DNA of 64,000 bases, from NCBI RefSeq assembly GCF_900230255.1, contig NZ_OCNJ01000002.1, positions 1 through 64,000 on the forward strand, written 5' to 3'. Under the pieces are notes generated by a model. It was not told the origin of the DNA and searched no databases. It saw nothing but the letters and a program-made list of their open reading frames with translations. Both the position numbers and the translations under genes were made by a program. Positions 1-8,461 of the stretch are shown here, in pieces. Source of the DNA: Caenispirillum bisanense. GTDB lineage: Bacteria; Pseudomonadota; Alphaproteobacteria; Rhodospirillales; Rhodospirillaceae. The stretch's first letter is position 1; the number at the start of each line of letters is the position of its first letter.

Positions 1-154
1 CCCGTTTCTGGGACGGAAGGCGCGGGTCCCTGTCGATCCGCCGGGCCGTCCTCTCGCTGAACCCGGCCTTGGCGGCCGCGACGTGCTGCGTGTGTTGTCC
101 TCGGTGCTTCATGTAAAGTCTCACCTGATGGTCCGTGATGTGGGTTCCAGGCAC
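1..154 (-). CDS. istA: IS21-family transposase IstA, N-terminal part (cut by window edge)
   Basis: The minus strand reads from a GTG at 154 through ITDHQVRLYMKHR and then AAAKAGFSERTARRI and DPRLPSQK. This is the typical opening of IstA, the DDE transposase of IS21-type elements, including its N-terminal helix-turn-helix. About 51 codons lie in the window and the rest is to the left. The GTG is inferred from the family's usual start, because no clear ribosome binding site precedes it. The element end should lie just upstream (about 155-195 on the plus strand); an ACA at 187-189 could be its terminal trinucleotide, but I cannot confirm the inverted repeat. Confidence 0.75.
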   Translation of the reverse strand, partial: MPGTHITDHQVRLYMKHRGQHTQHVAAAKAGFSERTARRIDRDPRLPSQKR

Positions 155-234
155 CGGCGGTTCTCGTCTTGGCAGTTGAGTTCCGCACAGTGTCTCCCAT
201 CACGGCCGTCGGCGGGGTCTATGAAGACCGCGCA

Positions 235-289
235 CCGCATGGGGTGACCTCCGGCCGGGCTACGCCCGCCCTACGGTCACCCCATGCGG
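235..289. terminator. Long stem-loop at the 3' end of the 206-aa gene
   Basis: A perfect 15-bp inverted repeat (235-249 with 275-289) encloses a smaller GGGC/GCCC hairpin. The stop codon of the minus-strand gene (277-279) lies inside the stem. There is no strong T-run, so it may be a transcript stabiliser or a weak terminator rather than a classical intrinsic terminator. Confidence 0.45.
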
Positions 290-897
290 ACATCGTAGTC
301 GTCGGCAGAGCGGCCATCGTAATCGTCGCTGGATACGAGGGCGCGGTCGGCGCCGATCTCGGTGCCGGCGTACCCATGGAACCGGCCGCCCTGGAACACC
401 GGATGGGTCGCCTTACCCTGTTGCCGCTGCGGGTGGAAGGGTCGGAACAGTGGCCCTTTCAGGTCGACGACGATGAAGCCGTCGCGCACCTGCTTGCCAA
501 AGTGCCACCTGTCGTCCCGGATCGGCTCGAAGTGCGCCCCGCTGATGCGAATGTCCGCATTCTCAACGATCCAACGCGAGTGCGCGTCAATCTCCTCCGG
601 CGACAGGATCTCGCCCTCCTTGGCCGGCCGGGCGGCCTTGTCGATAACCGGCAGGGTGTCCGTCGCGCAGAGGCAGAGGCCGTCGCCGGTGACGATCTCC
701 AGGGAGAACGACGCCGTCTCCCAGTTTCTCGTGGCGGGGGTGTAGGTGGGGACCACCTGCAGGGCCTCTCTGGCCTCGGCGGCGGCGATGAGGCGGTCGG
801 CCAGTTCGGGAGACAGGCTCTGGAAGCTGAGGGCGATGCGGTGGTTCACCTGACCGCGCTGGGGGCGGACATCGTTACGGTAAGCGAAGAGCTTCAT
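277..897 (-). CDS. Hypothetical protein (206 aa) of the putative integrated element
   Basis: I do not recognise the family. The protein is soluble, with no signal peptide or membrane segment, and has mixed alpha/beta composition with many Asp and Arg residues. A good ribosome binding site (GGGAGGT) precedes the ATG at 897, and the start lies 2 nt after the stop of the upstream 88-aa gene, so the two are probably translationally coupled. The final codons fall in a long stem-loop. The context (IS21 start to the left, RepC to the right, next to a tRNA) suggests plasmid or island cargo. It is supported as a real gene by the ribosome binding site, codon use and coupling. Confidence 0.6.
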   Translation of the reverse strand: MKLFAYRNDVRPQRGQVNHRIALSFQSLSPELADRLIAAAEAREALQVVPTYTPATRNWETASFSLEIVTGDGLCLCATDTLPVIDKAARPAKEGEILSPEEIDAHSRWIVENADIRISGAHFEPIRDDRWHFGKQVRDGFIVVDLKGPLFRPFHPQRQQGKATHPVFQGGRFHGYAGTEIGADRALVSSDDYDGRSADDYDVRMG

Positions 898-899
898 GG

Positions 900-1166
900 T
901 CAGACCTCCCGTTCGGCGGCGGAGCCGCTCAGCGCCATCTCACGGCAGACGATGCGGCCGTGGGGCGTCTGGATGGTGTAGGAGAGGGTTCCTGTGAGGG
1001 GGCAACGGCTGATGCCGACCACCCAGCCGTAGCGAATGGGGCGCCCCAGCACCGTCACCGGCTGGCCGACTTGATAAGTGGCCGGGGTTTCTGCCGGTGG
1101 AGCCACCGGCAGGCCGCGAGCCGCGCGGGCAGCCTGCAGATTGATGATGGTGGCGGTGGATGACAT
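900..1166 (-). CDS. Hypothetical protein (88 aa), first gene of a two-gene unit
   Basis: The reading frame is open much further upstream, but the ATG at 1166 is chosen because AGGGAGGT stands 6 nt before it and a promoter reading this way lies at 1208-1237. The N-terminus (SSTATIINLQAARAARG) is followed by a short segment containing VGQPVTVLGRPIRYGWVVGI, which looks like a small beta-barrel (SH3-like) fold. I do not recognise the family. It is coupled to the downstream 206-aa gene and transcribed divergently from the XRE regulator at 1251, which may control it. Confidence 0.6.
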   Translation of the reverse strand: MSSTATIINLQAARAARGLPVAPPAETPATYQVGQPVTVLGRPIRYGWVVGISRCPLTGTLSYTIQTPHGRIVCREMALSGSAAEREV

Positions 1167-1178
1167 AGGGAGACCTCC

Positions 1179-1238
1179 CTTGCTTGAATAGCGTCCTGAT
1201 GTCAGATAATATATCTCACATAAGACATCTGAAGCAAG
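1179..1238. promoter_or_regulatory. Overlapping divergent promoters with nested palindromes
   Basis: Plus strand: -35 TTGAAT (1184-1189), 17-bp spacer, -10 TAATAT (1207-1212), reading to the XRE gene at 1251. Minus strand: -35 TTGCTT (1237-1232), 18-bp spacer, -10 TATATT (1213-1208), reading to the 88-aa gene. Three roughly concentric inverted repeats cover both: AGATAATATATCT (1204-1216), GATGTC/GACATC (1198-1203, 1224-1229) and CTTGCTT/AAGCAAG (1179-1185, 1232-1238). The -10 boxes share the central palindrome, so one bound repressor dimer could silence both directions. Confidence 0.65.
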
Positions 1239-1250
1239 GTCTTTTATCTC

Positions 1251-1511
1251 ATGTCGGACGAAATATCCATTACGCCCGCGCAGTGCCTGGGTGCTCGCGC
1301 CATGCTCGGTTGGACCCGTCAACAACTGGCCGAGCGCGCCAAGGTGGGGGCTGCTACGTTGGCTGACTTTGAGGCAGGGAAGCGCCAGCCGTATGCGCGG
1401 ACGTTGGCCGACATCCAGGGCGCGCTGGAGGCCGCCGGCATTGTTTTCATCCCAGAGGGACAGCCGAGCCCTGAGGGCGGCGCCGGCGTGCGTCTGAAAG
1501 CTGGAGCCTGA
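1251..1511 (+). CDS. XRE-family helix-turn-helix regulator (86 aa)
   Basis: This is a single-domain DNA-binding protein. Residues about 11-60 form a Cro/C1-type HTH: ARAMLGWTRQQLAERA (helices 1-2), then VGAATLADFEAGKR (recognition helix region), then the usual tail ending EAAGIVFI. There is no ligand or dimerisation domain beyond this. The gene faces away from the 88/206-aa unit, and the palindromic region between them is its probable operator, so it is likely an autoregulated repressor of the element's genes. The AT-rich promoter differs from the surrounding GC-rich DNA, in line with an acquired region. Confidence 0.85.
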   Translation: MSDEISITPAQCLGARAMLGWTRQQLAERAKVGAATLADFEAGKRQPYARTLADIQGALEAAGIVFIPEGQPSPEGGAGVRLKAGA

Positions 1512-1528
1512 GGAGCGAGGGCGCATCA

Positions 1529-1873
1529 TCAGCCTTCTCCCCCGTCCTCAGCCTCGATAGTGACCTTCCAGCGCCGCCCGTCGACGACGACGGTGCGCAC
1601 CGCCTTTTCCTGTCGTCCCGTCGGCGCGCCCCTGGGCGCGACACTCTGCCGCGCTTGCCGAGCGGCTTCTGCCTCGGCGGCAGCTGGCCCGTGGATCTGC
1701 GCGATCTCGTCCAGCGACAACGGCCGCTGTCCCCGGCTCACCAGCAGCGCCTGATGCTCGCGGACGGCCAGCGTGTTGACCTGAAGGCCGGAGCAGCGGG
1801 CAGCCTCGGCGTTGTCGCGCGTCCACCGGGGCTGATCGACGACGGGCGGAATGGGGGGCTGTCGCTTGGTCAT
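1529..1873 (-). CDS. Hypothetical protein (114 aa) coupled to repC
   Basis: The ATG at 1873 overlaps the stop codon of the RepC-like gene (ATGA), with AAAGGA 8 nt upstream inside the repC end. An upstream in-frame ATG at 1882 is less well placed. The protein is charged, with a short N-terminal helix-rich part (RDNAEAARCSGLQVNTLAVREHQ) and a C-terminal beta-like RTVVVDGRRWKVTIEAED. I do not recognise the family. Tight coupling to repC suggests a role in replication or maintenance of the same replicon, but this is inferred from position only. Confidence 0.6.
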   Translation of the reverse strand: MTKRQPPIPPVVDQPRWTRDNAEAARCSGLQVNTLAVREHQALLVSRGQRPLSLDEIAQIHGPAAAEAEAARQARQSVAPRGAPTGRQEKAVRTVVVDGRRWKVTIEAEDGGEG

Positions 1874-2862
1874 GCTCCACATCCTTTGTCGACCAAGCGC
1901 CGCAGGCTGTGGCACACGGTCTCAGCCAGCTTGGGATGGCGGAGCATGGAGCACAGATAGCCGGCCCGGCGCTTCACCCCCTGTCGTTCCATCACCACCA
2001 CGGCGGCGGCCAGCGCAGCCCATCCATGCCGAGCAAGAGCCTCGGTCCAGATCCCGCTGGACAGCCCCAGCTCGCGCACGAAAGCGCCCACGGCCGCCGT
2101 CAGCCGGTTCAAAGCCGGCCCTGGTGGTCGTGGGCGTTGCAGGTCGATCAGGTCGTGGGGCGAGAGAAGCCCCTGGAGACGCGGTGAGGCATGGAGCATG
2201 AGGCTCACCAGCTCGCCGCCGGCACCAGCTTCGGCGCGCTGTACAGAAGCCGTAGGCTTGGGATTTCCACTGTAGGATTTCAGGCGGACGGAAATGTCCT
2301 CCATGCCGGACTCAGGTGTCCGGCTGCCGGTACCGGCGTCGTCACGCTCGGCATCGGCCTGGCGCCGGGCTTCACGCCCCTCTTCCGCCACCCACTCGAC
2401 GGCCTCTCGCAGGTCGGCCAGCCGCGCCGCCACGGGCGCCAGGTCGATCCCCGCCTCGGGGCGGCTGCGGCGGTTGCTGGCGGTGTAGCGGCGGACGATC
2501 CAGTGGTTGGCCTCCAGCAGGCTCAGCAGGCGCCGGATGCCGCGCTCGCAGGTCCCCATCATCGCCGCCAACCGGGCGTTGCTCGGCACCACTCGCAGCC
2601 TGCCGCGTCGCCATCTGTCGTCGCCGTGGACGTGCTCGACCAGCAGCGCCAGAAGGTGGACCGCTGCAGGCGTCAGCGCCGGCGTCAGCACCTTCACGCC
2701 GCGTAGAACCAGGCCGGTCACCGATGCCGTCGTGACACCGGGGGCGCTGGCGCCGCGCGCCGATGCCTCAAGATCTGGAAAGGTATCGGAGCGATTCGCC
2801 ACTCCCGGCGACCTGCTCCGGCTCGCCCCTGTGGGGGCGCATTGCAATGCCCGTACAGTCAT
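1870..2862 (-). CDS. repC: RepC-type plasmid replication initiator (330 aa)
   Basis: RepC proteins of repABC replicons bind an origin inside their own gene and start replication. Family features seen: the LTPAAVHLLALLVEH segment (about residues 60-75), VVPSNARLA followed by CERGIRRLLSLLEAN (winged-helix DNA-binding part, about 90-120), and GIDLAPVAARL (about 135-145). The C-terminal third (about 230-325) is helical and more divergent. At 330 aa it is shorter than the usual roughly 400. GGAGGT precedes the ATG. repA and repB, which normally lie upstream, are absent; the next features upstream are a terminator and tRNA-Ala. It is either a solitary RepC or the end of an integrated replicon. Confidence 0.75.
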   Translation of the reverse strand: MTVRALQCAPTGASRSRSPGVANRSDTFPDLEASARGASAPGVTTASVTGLVLRGVKVLTPALTPAAVHLLALLVEHVHGDDRWRRGRLRVVPSNARLAAMMGTCERGIRRLLSLLEANHWIVRRYTASNRRSRPEAGIDLAPVAARLADLREAVEWVAEEGREARRQADAERDDAGTGSRTPESGMEDISVRLKSYSGNPKPTASVQRAEAGAGGELVSLMLHASPRLQGLLSPHDLIDLQRPRPPGPALNRLTAAVGAFVRELGLSSGIWTEALARHGWAALAAAVVVMERQGVKRRAGYLCSMLRHPKLAETVCHSLRRLVDKGCGA

Positions 2863-2940
2863 TCATGACCTCCGGGGCAGGAACTTGGCCGCACAAGATC
2901 ATCGCCATCCTAAGACAGCGTTGACGGGCGCACCGGTATC

Positions 2941-2977
2941 CGCTAAGAAAGAGGTCTGTTGCATCTCTTCTTTAGCG
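2941..2977. repeat. Imperfect inverted repeat upstream of repC
   Basis: CGCTAAGAAAGAG (2941-2953) is followed after 11 nt by CTCTTCTTTAGCG (2965-2977); 11 of 13 positions pair. It lies in the roughly 275-nt gene-free stretch between repC and tRNA-Ala, next to a terminator, and is AT-richer than its surroundings. It could be a protein binding site or part of an attachment region; nothing in the sequence decides between these. Confidence 0.4.
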
Positions 2978-2992
2978 CTTCGGCGCACCACG

Positions 2993-3025
2993 AAAAGCGA
3001 CCCGTTTGCAGACGGGTCGCTTTTT
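2993..3025. terminator. Strong bidirectional terminator downstream of tRNA-Ala
   Basis: A perfect GC stem (AGCGACCCGT with ACGGGTCGCT) has a short TTGCAG loop, flanked by A-run and T-run on the two sides. On the minus strand it ends the tRNA-Ala transcript about 110 nt after the CCA end, and it also separates tRNA and repC transcription. Confidence 0.8.
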
Positions 3026-3137
3026 CGTTATCGGCTTGTGCTGAGTTTTTTCATCCCTACCCGAATCGAGGGCTTGTCAGCCCACCGAGCGGCGCCGTAT
3101 CATTTCGGCGCCGCTGGAATCAGGGTAGTTAAAGGGG

Positions 3138-3213
<76 letters not shown>

Positions 3214-3348
3214 GTCGTGCCACCGGATCGTTGGGATCACCGGCGGAAGGTGGGCGGAACATAAGGAAGCGCCGCGCCCGAATCAAGCGAAAAATGAAGG
3301 GTTTGCGACGGCCTTTTCACAAGGCCGCCGCAGCCCCGGAACGGCCCC

Positions 3349-4467
3349 TTACGCGGCGGCCAGCGCGTCCATTTCGGCGAGCAGGGCGTCGCCCATTTCC
3401 TTGGTGCCGACGCGCGTCGCGCCCGGCTGCATGATGTCGCCGGTGCGGATGCCCTTGTTCAGCACCACCTGGATCGCCTGCTCGATCAGGTCGGCCTCGG
3501 CCATCATGTCGAAGCTGTAGCGCAGCATCATGGTGAACGACAGGATGGTCGCCAGCGGGTTCGCCAGGTTCTGGCCGGCAATGTCCGGCGCCGAGCCGTG
3601 CACCGGCTCGTACAGCGCATAGCGCTTGCCGGTGGTGGCGTCGGCCGCACCCAGCGAGGCCGACGGCAGCATGCCGAGCGAGCCGGTCAGCATGGCGGCG
3701 CAGTCGGACAGGATGTCACCGAACATGTTGGTCGTGACCACCACGTCGAACTGCTTGGGGTTGCGCACCAGCTGCATGGAGGCGTTGTCGACGTACATGT
3801 GCGACAGCTCGATCTCCGGGTACTCTTCCTTCTGCAGCTTGATCATCTCCTCGCGCCACAGCACCGTGCATTCCAGCACGTTGGCCTTGTCGACCGAGCA
3901 GACGCGCTTGCCGCGCTTCATGGCGAGGTCCATGGCGACGCGGCCGATGCGGGTGATCTCCGGCGTCGTGTAGACCAGCGAGTTGACGCCCTTGCGGGTT
4001 CCGTCGGGCAGCGTCTCGATGCCGCGCGGCTGGCCGAAGTAGATGCCGCCGGTCAGCTCGCGCACGATCATGATGTCGAGGCCCTTGACCACCTCGAGCT
4101 TGAGCGTCGAGGCCTCGGCCAGCGCGTCGAACACCACGGCGGGGCGCAGGTTGGCGAACAGGCCCAGTTCCTTGCGGATGCCGAGCAGGCCGCGTTCCGG
4201 CTTGATGTCGAAGGGCAGGTCGTCCCACTTGGGGCCGCCGACCGCGCCCAGCAGCACGGCGTCGGCCGCCTTGGCCTTCTCCAGCGTGTCGACCGGCAGC
4301 GGGCCGCCGGTGGCGTCGATGGCGGCGCCGCCGATGAGGCCTTCGGTCAGCTCGAACTTGGCCTTGCCGGCCTTCTCCAGCCACTGCATGACGCGCACCA
4401 CCTGCGGCATCACTTCCGGGCCGATGCCGTCGCCGGGCAGGACGAGAACCTTCTTCGTGTCAGCCAT
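3349..4467 (-). CDS. leuB: 3-isopropylmalate dehydrogenase
   Basis: This is step 3 of leucine biosynthesis: NAD-dependent oxidative decarboxylation of 3-isopropylmalate. The 372-aa length fits the family. Seen: N-terminal [23 protein letters not shown] (about residues 78-90), [12 protein letters not shown], the Lys/Asp metal and substrate region (KANVLE, then DNASMQL and DILSD), and [13 protein letters not shown] near residue 280. The ATG at 4467 is used because family members begin shortly before VLVLPGDG; the frame is open further upstream. It is the last gene of the leuC-acidic ORF-leuD-leuB set. About 125 nt separate it from leuD. Confidence 0.96.
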   Translation of the reverse strand: MADTKKVLVLPGDGIGPEVMPQVVRVMQWLEKAGKAKFELTEGLIGGAAIDATGGPLPVDTLEKAKAADAVLLGAVGGPKWDDLPFDIKPERGLLGIRKELGLFANLRPAVVFDALAEASTLKLEVVKGLDIMIVRELTGGIYFGQPRGIETLPDGTRKGVNSLVYTTPEITRIGRVAMDLAMKRGKRVCSVDKANVLECTVLWREEMIKLQKEEYPEIELSHMYVDNASMQLVRNPKQFDVVVTTNMFGDILSDCAAMLTGSLGMLPSASLGAADATTGKRYALYEPVHGSAPDIAGQNLANPLATILSFTMMLRYSFDMMAEADLIEQAIQVVLNKGIRTGDIMQPGATRVGTKEMGDALLAEMDALAAA

Positions 4468-4592
4468 GGTGTTCGTTCTCTCTCTCACGGACAGTCTTGG
4501 TCTTCGGGGCGCGGGAGGGGGCGTACGGACGGCCCCGGCATGAAAAAGGGGGCTCCGCCGCGCAAAGCCCCCTTCCTGCGATCAGAGCCGCA

Positions 4593-5222
4593 TCAGGCCG
4601 CCGTGTTGGCGGCCGGCACCGACCACGGCGCTTCGCGGGTCAGCTTGTCCTCGAAGGCGGTGATCTTGGCGTCCTTCTGGAGGGTCAGGCCGATGTCGTC
4701 CAGGCCTTCCAGCAGGCAGTGCTTGCGGAACGGGTCGATGTCGAAGCGGATGACGCCGCCGTCGGGGCCGGTGATCTCCTGCTTCTCCAGGTCGACGGTC
4801 ACGGTGGCGTTGGCGCCGCGGCTGGCGTCGTCCAGCAGCTTTTCCACCTGCTCCTGCGGCAGGCGGATCGGCAGGGTGCCGTTCTTGAAGCAGTTGTTGT
4901 AGAAGATGTCGGCGAAGCTCGGCGCGATGACGCAGCGGAAGCCGAAGTCGAGCAGCGCCCAGGGGGCATGCTCGCGCGACGAGCCGCAGCCGAAGTTGTC
5001 GCCCGCCACCAGGATCTTGGCGTTGCGGTAGGCCGGCTTGTTCAGCACGAAGTCGGCGATCTCGGCGCCGGCGTCGTCGTAGCGCATCTCGAAGAACAGG
5101 TTCTTGCCGAGACCCGTCCGCTTGATGGTCTTCAGGAACTGCTTGGGGATGATCATGTCGGTGTCGACATTGATCATCGGCAGCGGCGCGGCGACGCCGG
5201 TCAGCTTGGTGAACTTTTCCAT
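4593..5222 (-). CDS. leuD: 3-isopropylmalate dehydratase, small subunit
   Basis: This is the swivel domain of isopropylmalate isomerase, which pairs with LeuC to interconvert 2- and 3-isopropylmalate. The 209-aa length is typical. Motifs: [15 protein letters not shown] near residue 20, [17 protein letters not shown] near 75-90, and [16 protein letters not shown]. The start at 5222 is set by [15 protein letters not shown], the standard opening. It begins 7 nt after the stop of the small acidic ORF, so the two are probably coupled. Confidence 0.96.
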   Translation of the reverse strand: MEKFTKLTGVAAPLPMINVDTDMIIPKQFLKTIKRTGLGKNLFFEMRYDDAGAEIADFVLNKPAYRNAKILVAGDNFGCGSSREHAPWALLDFGFRCVIAPSFADIFYNNCFKNGTLPIRLPQEQVEKLLDDASRGANATVTVDLEKQEITGPDGGVIRFDIDPFRKHCLLEGLDDIGLTLQKDAKITAFEDKLTREAPWSVPAANTAA

Positions 5223-5229
5223 CGCACGA

Positions 5230-5520
5230 TCATCCCTTCTTGCGCGGCGACCAGGACGCGAGGTCGGCGAAGAAACCGTCCTCGTCCTCGTCGGCCTCGA
5301 ATTCGATCTCGACGTCGTCGTCATCGCCGTCGCAGGCGGCGAACTCGTCGTCGGCATCGTCCTCGTTGGCGGCCTCGTCGAACAGCAGGTCGGCGGCGGA
5401 AAAGGCCGGCCACACGCGGCTCAGCAGCTTTTCCGACACCTCGATCTCCGAGGTGATGAGGTCGTTGACGAAGCGAGCCGTCGGATCCACGAACAGCGGC
5501 GCCATCGCGGCCTTGGCCAT
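5230..5520 (-). CDS. Small acidic protein encoded between leuC and leuD (96 aa)
   Basis: The protein begins [20 protein letters not shown] and ends in a strongly acidic run (about residues 55-90, rich in Asp/Glu, including [18 protein letters not shown]) before a basic end, SPRKKG. A ribosome binding site (AAGGGT) precedes the ATG, and it lies between two leucine genes with 7 nt to leuD. There is no membrane segment and no known catalytic motif. I do not recognise a characterised family. Position alone suggests a link to the LeuCD enzyme or merely operon membership. Confidence 0.7.
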   Translation of the reverse strand: MAKAAMAPLFVDPTARFVNDLITSEIEVSEKLLSRVWPAFSAADLLFDEAANEDDADDEFAACDGDDDDVEIEFEADEDEDGFFADLASWSPRKKG

Positions 5521-5557
5521 GGCAGGTACCCTTCTCTCTCTCAATTTTTCACCGGCG

Positions 5558-5629
5558 CCCTCGGGCGCCGGGCGGGCGCTCCGCGCCCCTGGCTCCCGCG
5601 GCGGGGGCCGCGCGGCGCAGGCGCGCCGT
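5558..5629. repeat. GC-rich intergenic repeat, copy 1
   Basis: About 72 nt between leuC and the acidic ORF align with 62162-62233 at roughly 80% by eye. The best-conserved cores are TGGCTCCCGCG, GGGG, GCGCGGCGC and CGCGCCGT, in the same order. The left part contains the palindrome GGCGCCCTCGGGCGCC. It behaves like a dispersed extragenic repeat (REP-like) rather than coding sequence. A weaker partial resemblance is present at about 15430-15470. Confidence 0.5.
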
Positions 5630-5692
5630 GGCAGGGTTTGCCCCCGTCGCCCGGCCGCGTCTTCGGCGGTCCTGAAGCGGCGGGGGCGAAGG

Positions 5693-7120
5693 TCAGGCCG
5701 GAACGGCGTCCACCGCCGGCAGCTTGCGCACGTCGGTCAGGCGGCCGGTGACGGCGGCGGCGGCGGCCATGGCGGGGCTGCACAGGTGGGTGCGTCCGCC
5801 GCGGCCCTGACGGCCTTCGAAGTTGCGGTTCGAGGTCGAGGCGCAACGCTCGCCCGGCGCCAGCTTGTCGGCGTTCATGGCGAGGCACATGGAGCACCCC
5901 GGCTCGCGCCATTCGAACCCGGCGGCGATGAAGATTTCGTCAAGGCCCTCGGCCTCGGCCTGTTCCTTCACGAGGCCGGAGCCCGGCACCACCATGGCGG
6001 AGACGCCGGCGGCCACCTTGCGGCCCTTGGCGATCTCGGCGGCGGCGCGCAGGTCCTCGATGCGGCCGTTGGTGCACGAGCCGATGAAGACGCGGTCGAT
6101 GGCCACCTCTTCCAGCGGCACGCCGGCCTGCAGGCCCATGTATTCCAGCGAGCGGGCGGCGGCCTTCTGCTTGGCCGGGTCCTTGAAGCTGGCGGGCTGC
6201 GGGATGACGGCGCTGATGGGCGCCACGTCTTCCGGGCTGGTGCCCCAGGTGACGTGCGGCTCGATGGCGGCGGCGTCGATCTCGATCTCGACGTCGAACG
6301 TCGCACCGGCGTCGGTCTTCAGGGTCTTCCAGTAGGAGACGGCGGCCTCCCACGCGGCGCCCTTGGGCGCCATGGGGCGGCCCTTGAGGTATTCGAAGGT
6401 GGTCTCGTCCGGCGCGATCAGGCCGGCGCGAGCGCCCGCCTCAATGGTCATGTTGCAGACCGTCATGCGGCCTTCCATGGACAGCGCCTGGATGGCGTCG
6501 CCGGCGTATTCCACCACGTAGCCGGTGCCGCCGGCGGTGCCGAGGCGACCGATGATCGCCAGCACGATGTCCTTGGCGGTGACGCCGGGGCCGACCCGGC
6601 CCGTCACGGTCACGCGCATGTTCTTGGCCGGGCTCTGCAGCAGCGTCTGGGTGGCGAGCACGTGCTCGACCTCCGAGGTGCCGATGCCGAAGGCCAGCGC
6701 ACCGAAGGCGCCGTGGGTGGCGGTGTGGCTGTCACCGCAGACGATGGTGGCGCCCGGCAGGGTGAAGCCCTGCTCCGGCCCGACGATGTGCACCACGCCC
6801 TGGCGGATGTCGGTCATGGGGAAGTACGGCACGCCGAAATCGGCGGCGTTCTTCTCCAGCGTCTCCACCTGGATGCGGCTCTCCTCGTCGGCGATGCCCT
6901 TGGAGCGGTCGGTGGTCGGCACGTTGTGGTCGGCGACGGCCAGCGTGTTCTGCGGCCGGCGGACCTGGCGACCGGCCGTGCGGAGGCCTTCGAAGGCCTG
7001 CGGGCTGGTGACCTCGTGCACCATGTGGCGGTCGATATAGATCAGGCAGGTGCCGTCGTCCTGCACGTCCACCAGGTGGGACTGCCAGATCTTGTCGAAG
7101 AGGGTGCGGGGCTCGGCCAT
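5693..7120 (-). CDS. leuC: 3-isopropylmalate dehydratase, large subunit
   Basis: This is an aconitase-family [4Fe-4S] enzyme acting with LeuD. The 475-aa length is normal. Seen: [14 protein letters not shown] near residue 30, [33 protein letters not shown] (about 130-155), cluster ligands in GSCTNG and in GCSMCLAMN, and [11 protein letters not shown] near the C-terminus. GGAG stands close to the ATG at 7120. It is the first gene of the leucine set, separated from rplS by two hairpins and about 170 nt, so it probably has its own promoter. Confidence 0.97.
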   Translation of the reverse strand: MAEPRTLFDKIWQSHLVDVQDDGTCLIYIDRHMVHEVTSPQAFEGLRTAGRQVRRPQNTLAVADHNVPTTDRSKGIADEESRIQVETLEKNAADFGVPYFPMTDIRQGVVHIVGPEQGFTLPGATIVCGDSHTATHGAFGALAFGIGTSEVEHVLATQTLLQSPAKNMRVTVTGRVGPGVTAKDIVLAIIGRLGTAGGTGYVVEYAGDAIQALSMEGRMTVCNMTIEAGARAGLIAPDETTFEYLKGRPMAPKGAAWEAAVSYWKTLKTDAGATFDVEIEIDAAAIEPHVTWGTSPEDVAPISAVIPQPASFKDPAKQKAAARSLEYMGLQAGVPLEEVAIDRVFIGSCTNGRIEDLRAAAEIAKGRKVAAGVSAMVVPGSGLVKEQAEAEGLDEIFIAAGFEWREPGCSMCLAMNADKLAPGERCASTSNRNFEGRQGRGGRTHLCSPAMAAAAAVTGRLTDVRKLPAVDAVPA

Positions 7121-7194
7121 CTCCGATCCACTCCAATGTGAGAGTCTGAACGCTGTGATTTCCGCCGGGGCGGAAAAGCGAGCGGAGCATATGA

Positions 7195-7280
7195 AAACCG
7201 GGCGCGCCTGTCCAACGGAGTCGGACCGGACGCGCCCGGTGATACGGAACGGCTGCCGTCGCGATTCACGACGGCAGCCG
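7195..7280 (-). terminator. Tandem hairpins between rplS and leuC
   Basis: The first hairpin (7250-7280, CGGCTGCCGTCG with CGACGGCAGCCG) follows the rplS stop. A second (7199-7239, arms CCGGGCGCG) is followed on the minus strand by TTTT at 7198-7195. Together they should end the ffh-distal ribosomal transcript. The second also lies in the leader of leuC, so it could attenuate leuC if transcription starts above it. I see no short Leu-rich leader ORF that ends before leuC. Confidence 0.6.
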
Positions 7281-7292
7281 CTGGCGGGCTTC

Positions 7293-7721
7293 TCAGCCCT
7301 CGGTCTTCTTGGCGCGGAGGTCCTGGTCGACCTGGCGCTCGTGCGCCTTCGCCTTGATGGTCGCCTGGGTGTCCTCGACGATACGGGCCGAACGGCCGCG
7401 ACGGTCGCGCAGGTAGTACAGCTTCGCGCGGCGAACCTTACCGCGGCGCACCACCTCGATGCGCTCCAGCGCCGGGGAGTACAGCGGGAACACGCGCTCG
7501 ACGCCTTCGCCGAAGGAGATCTTGCGGACGGTGAACGAGCTGTTGATGCCGGCGTTCTTGCGGGCGATGCACATGCCTTCGTAGGCCTGGGTACGCTCGC
7601 GGTTGCCTTCCACGACCTTCACGTGGACGCGCACGGTGTCGCCGGGGGAGAATTCGGGAATGCCGTGCTCGGGGGTGAGCTTGGCGACCTGCTCTTTTTC
7701 GAGCTGTTCGATGATGTTCAT
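7293..7721 (-). CDS. rplS: 50S ribosomal protein L19
   Basis: L19 sits at the 30S/50S interface. The 142-aa product starts [11 protein letters not shown] and has the family core [33 protein letters not shown] and [19 protein letters not shown]. The C-terminus is extended by about 20 Lys/Ala-rich residues, as in other alphaproteobacteria. Its ATG overlaps the trmD stop (ATGA), indicating coupling. Confidence 0.97.
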   Translation of the reverse strand: MNIIEQLEKEQVAKLTPEHGIPEFSPGDTVRVHVKVVEGNRERTQAYEGMCIARKNAGINSSFTVRKISFGEGVERVFPLYSPALERIEVVRRGKVRRAKLYYLRDRRGRSARIVEDTQATIKAKAHERQVDQDLRAKKTEG

Positions 7722-8461
7722 TGGGATCGACCCTCTTGCTCTTGCTTCTGGGCAGCGACGTAGCGGGACCACAGGTCCGGGCGACGCTGCCGGGTGATGT
7801 CCTCCGCCTGGTCCCGACGCCAGGCGTCTATGCGGGCGTGATGCCCGCTCATCAAGACCTCCGGCACCGGGATGCCGTTCCACTCCTGGGGCCGCGTATA
7901 GAGCGGATGTTCCAGAAGCCCGGTCTCGAAACTCTCGTGCTCCAGCGACTCGGTCTTGCCGACCACGCCGGGGAGCATGCGCACGACCGCGTCCAGGAGG
8001 ACGATGGCCGCCGCTTCGCCGCCCGACAGCACGAAGTCGCCGATGCTGATCTCCAGCACGCCGCGGGCCTCCAGCACACGCTGGTCGACCCCTTCGTAGC
8101 GGCCGCAGAGAACGGTCACCGCCGGTTCACGCGCCAGGTCCTTCACCAGCGGCTGATCGAGCACCCGGCCCCGCGGGGTCAGGTAGACGATCGGCCCCTC
8201 GCCGGGGTACGAGCCTGCGATGGCGGCGTCCACCACGTCGGGACGCATGACCATACCGGCCCCACCCCCGAACGGCGTGTCGTCGACGGTGCGGTGTTTA
8301 TCGCGCGCGAAAGCCCGGATGTCCACCGTTTCCAACGACCACAGGCCGTCGGCCTGCGCCTTGCCGGCGAGGGAGTGGCCGAGCGGCCCCGGAAACATCT
8401 CCGGGAACAGCGTCAGCACCACGGCCCGGAAGGGCGTGCGGGGCTCCGCCGCGTCGCTCAT
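7718..8461 (-). CDS. trmD: tRNA (guanine-N1)-methyltransferase
   Basis: TrmD methylates G37 of tRNAs using S-adenosylmethionine, preventing +1 frameshifting. The 247-aa protein shows [15 protein letters not shown], the [12 protein letters not shown] segment, [11 protein letters not shown], the trefoil-knot SAM-binding region [14 protein letters not shown], and [29 protein letters not shown] and [15 protein letters not shown] are C-terminal hallmarks. It overlaps rimM upstream and rplS downstream by 4 nt each. Confidence 0.97.
   Translation of the reverse strand: MSDAAEPRTPFRAVVLTLFPEMFPGPLGHSLAGKAQADGLWSLETVDIRAFARDKHRTVDDTPFGGGAGMVMRPDVVDAAIAGSYPGEGPIVYLTPRGRVLDQPLVKDLAREPAVTVLCGRYEGVDQRVLEARGVLEISIGDFVLSGGEAAAIVLLDAVVRMLPGVVGKTESLEHESFETGLLEHPLYTRPQEWNGIPVPEVLMSGHHARIDAWRRDQAEDITRQRRPDLWSRYVAAQKQEQEGRSQ

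Noticed and set aside
3598-4902. Very long open frame on the plus strand across leuB
   Set aside because: It is the antisense of leuB in GC-rich DNA; its product is His/Arg/Gln-rich low-complexity sequence with no family motif.
5541-5575. T-run plus hairpin before leuC's end as a leuC terminator
   Set aside because: On the minus strand the hairpin is followed by A, not T; the orientation is wrong for leuC.
6732-7190. Short Leu-containing frame starting in the leuC leader ([10 protein letters not shown]...) as a leader peptide
   Set aside because: It does not stop before leuC but runs deep into it, so it cannot act as a classical attenuation leader.
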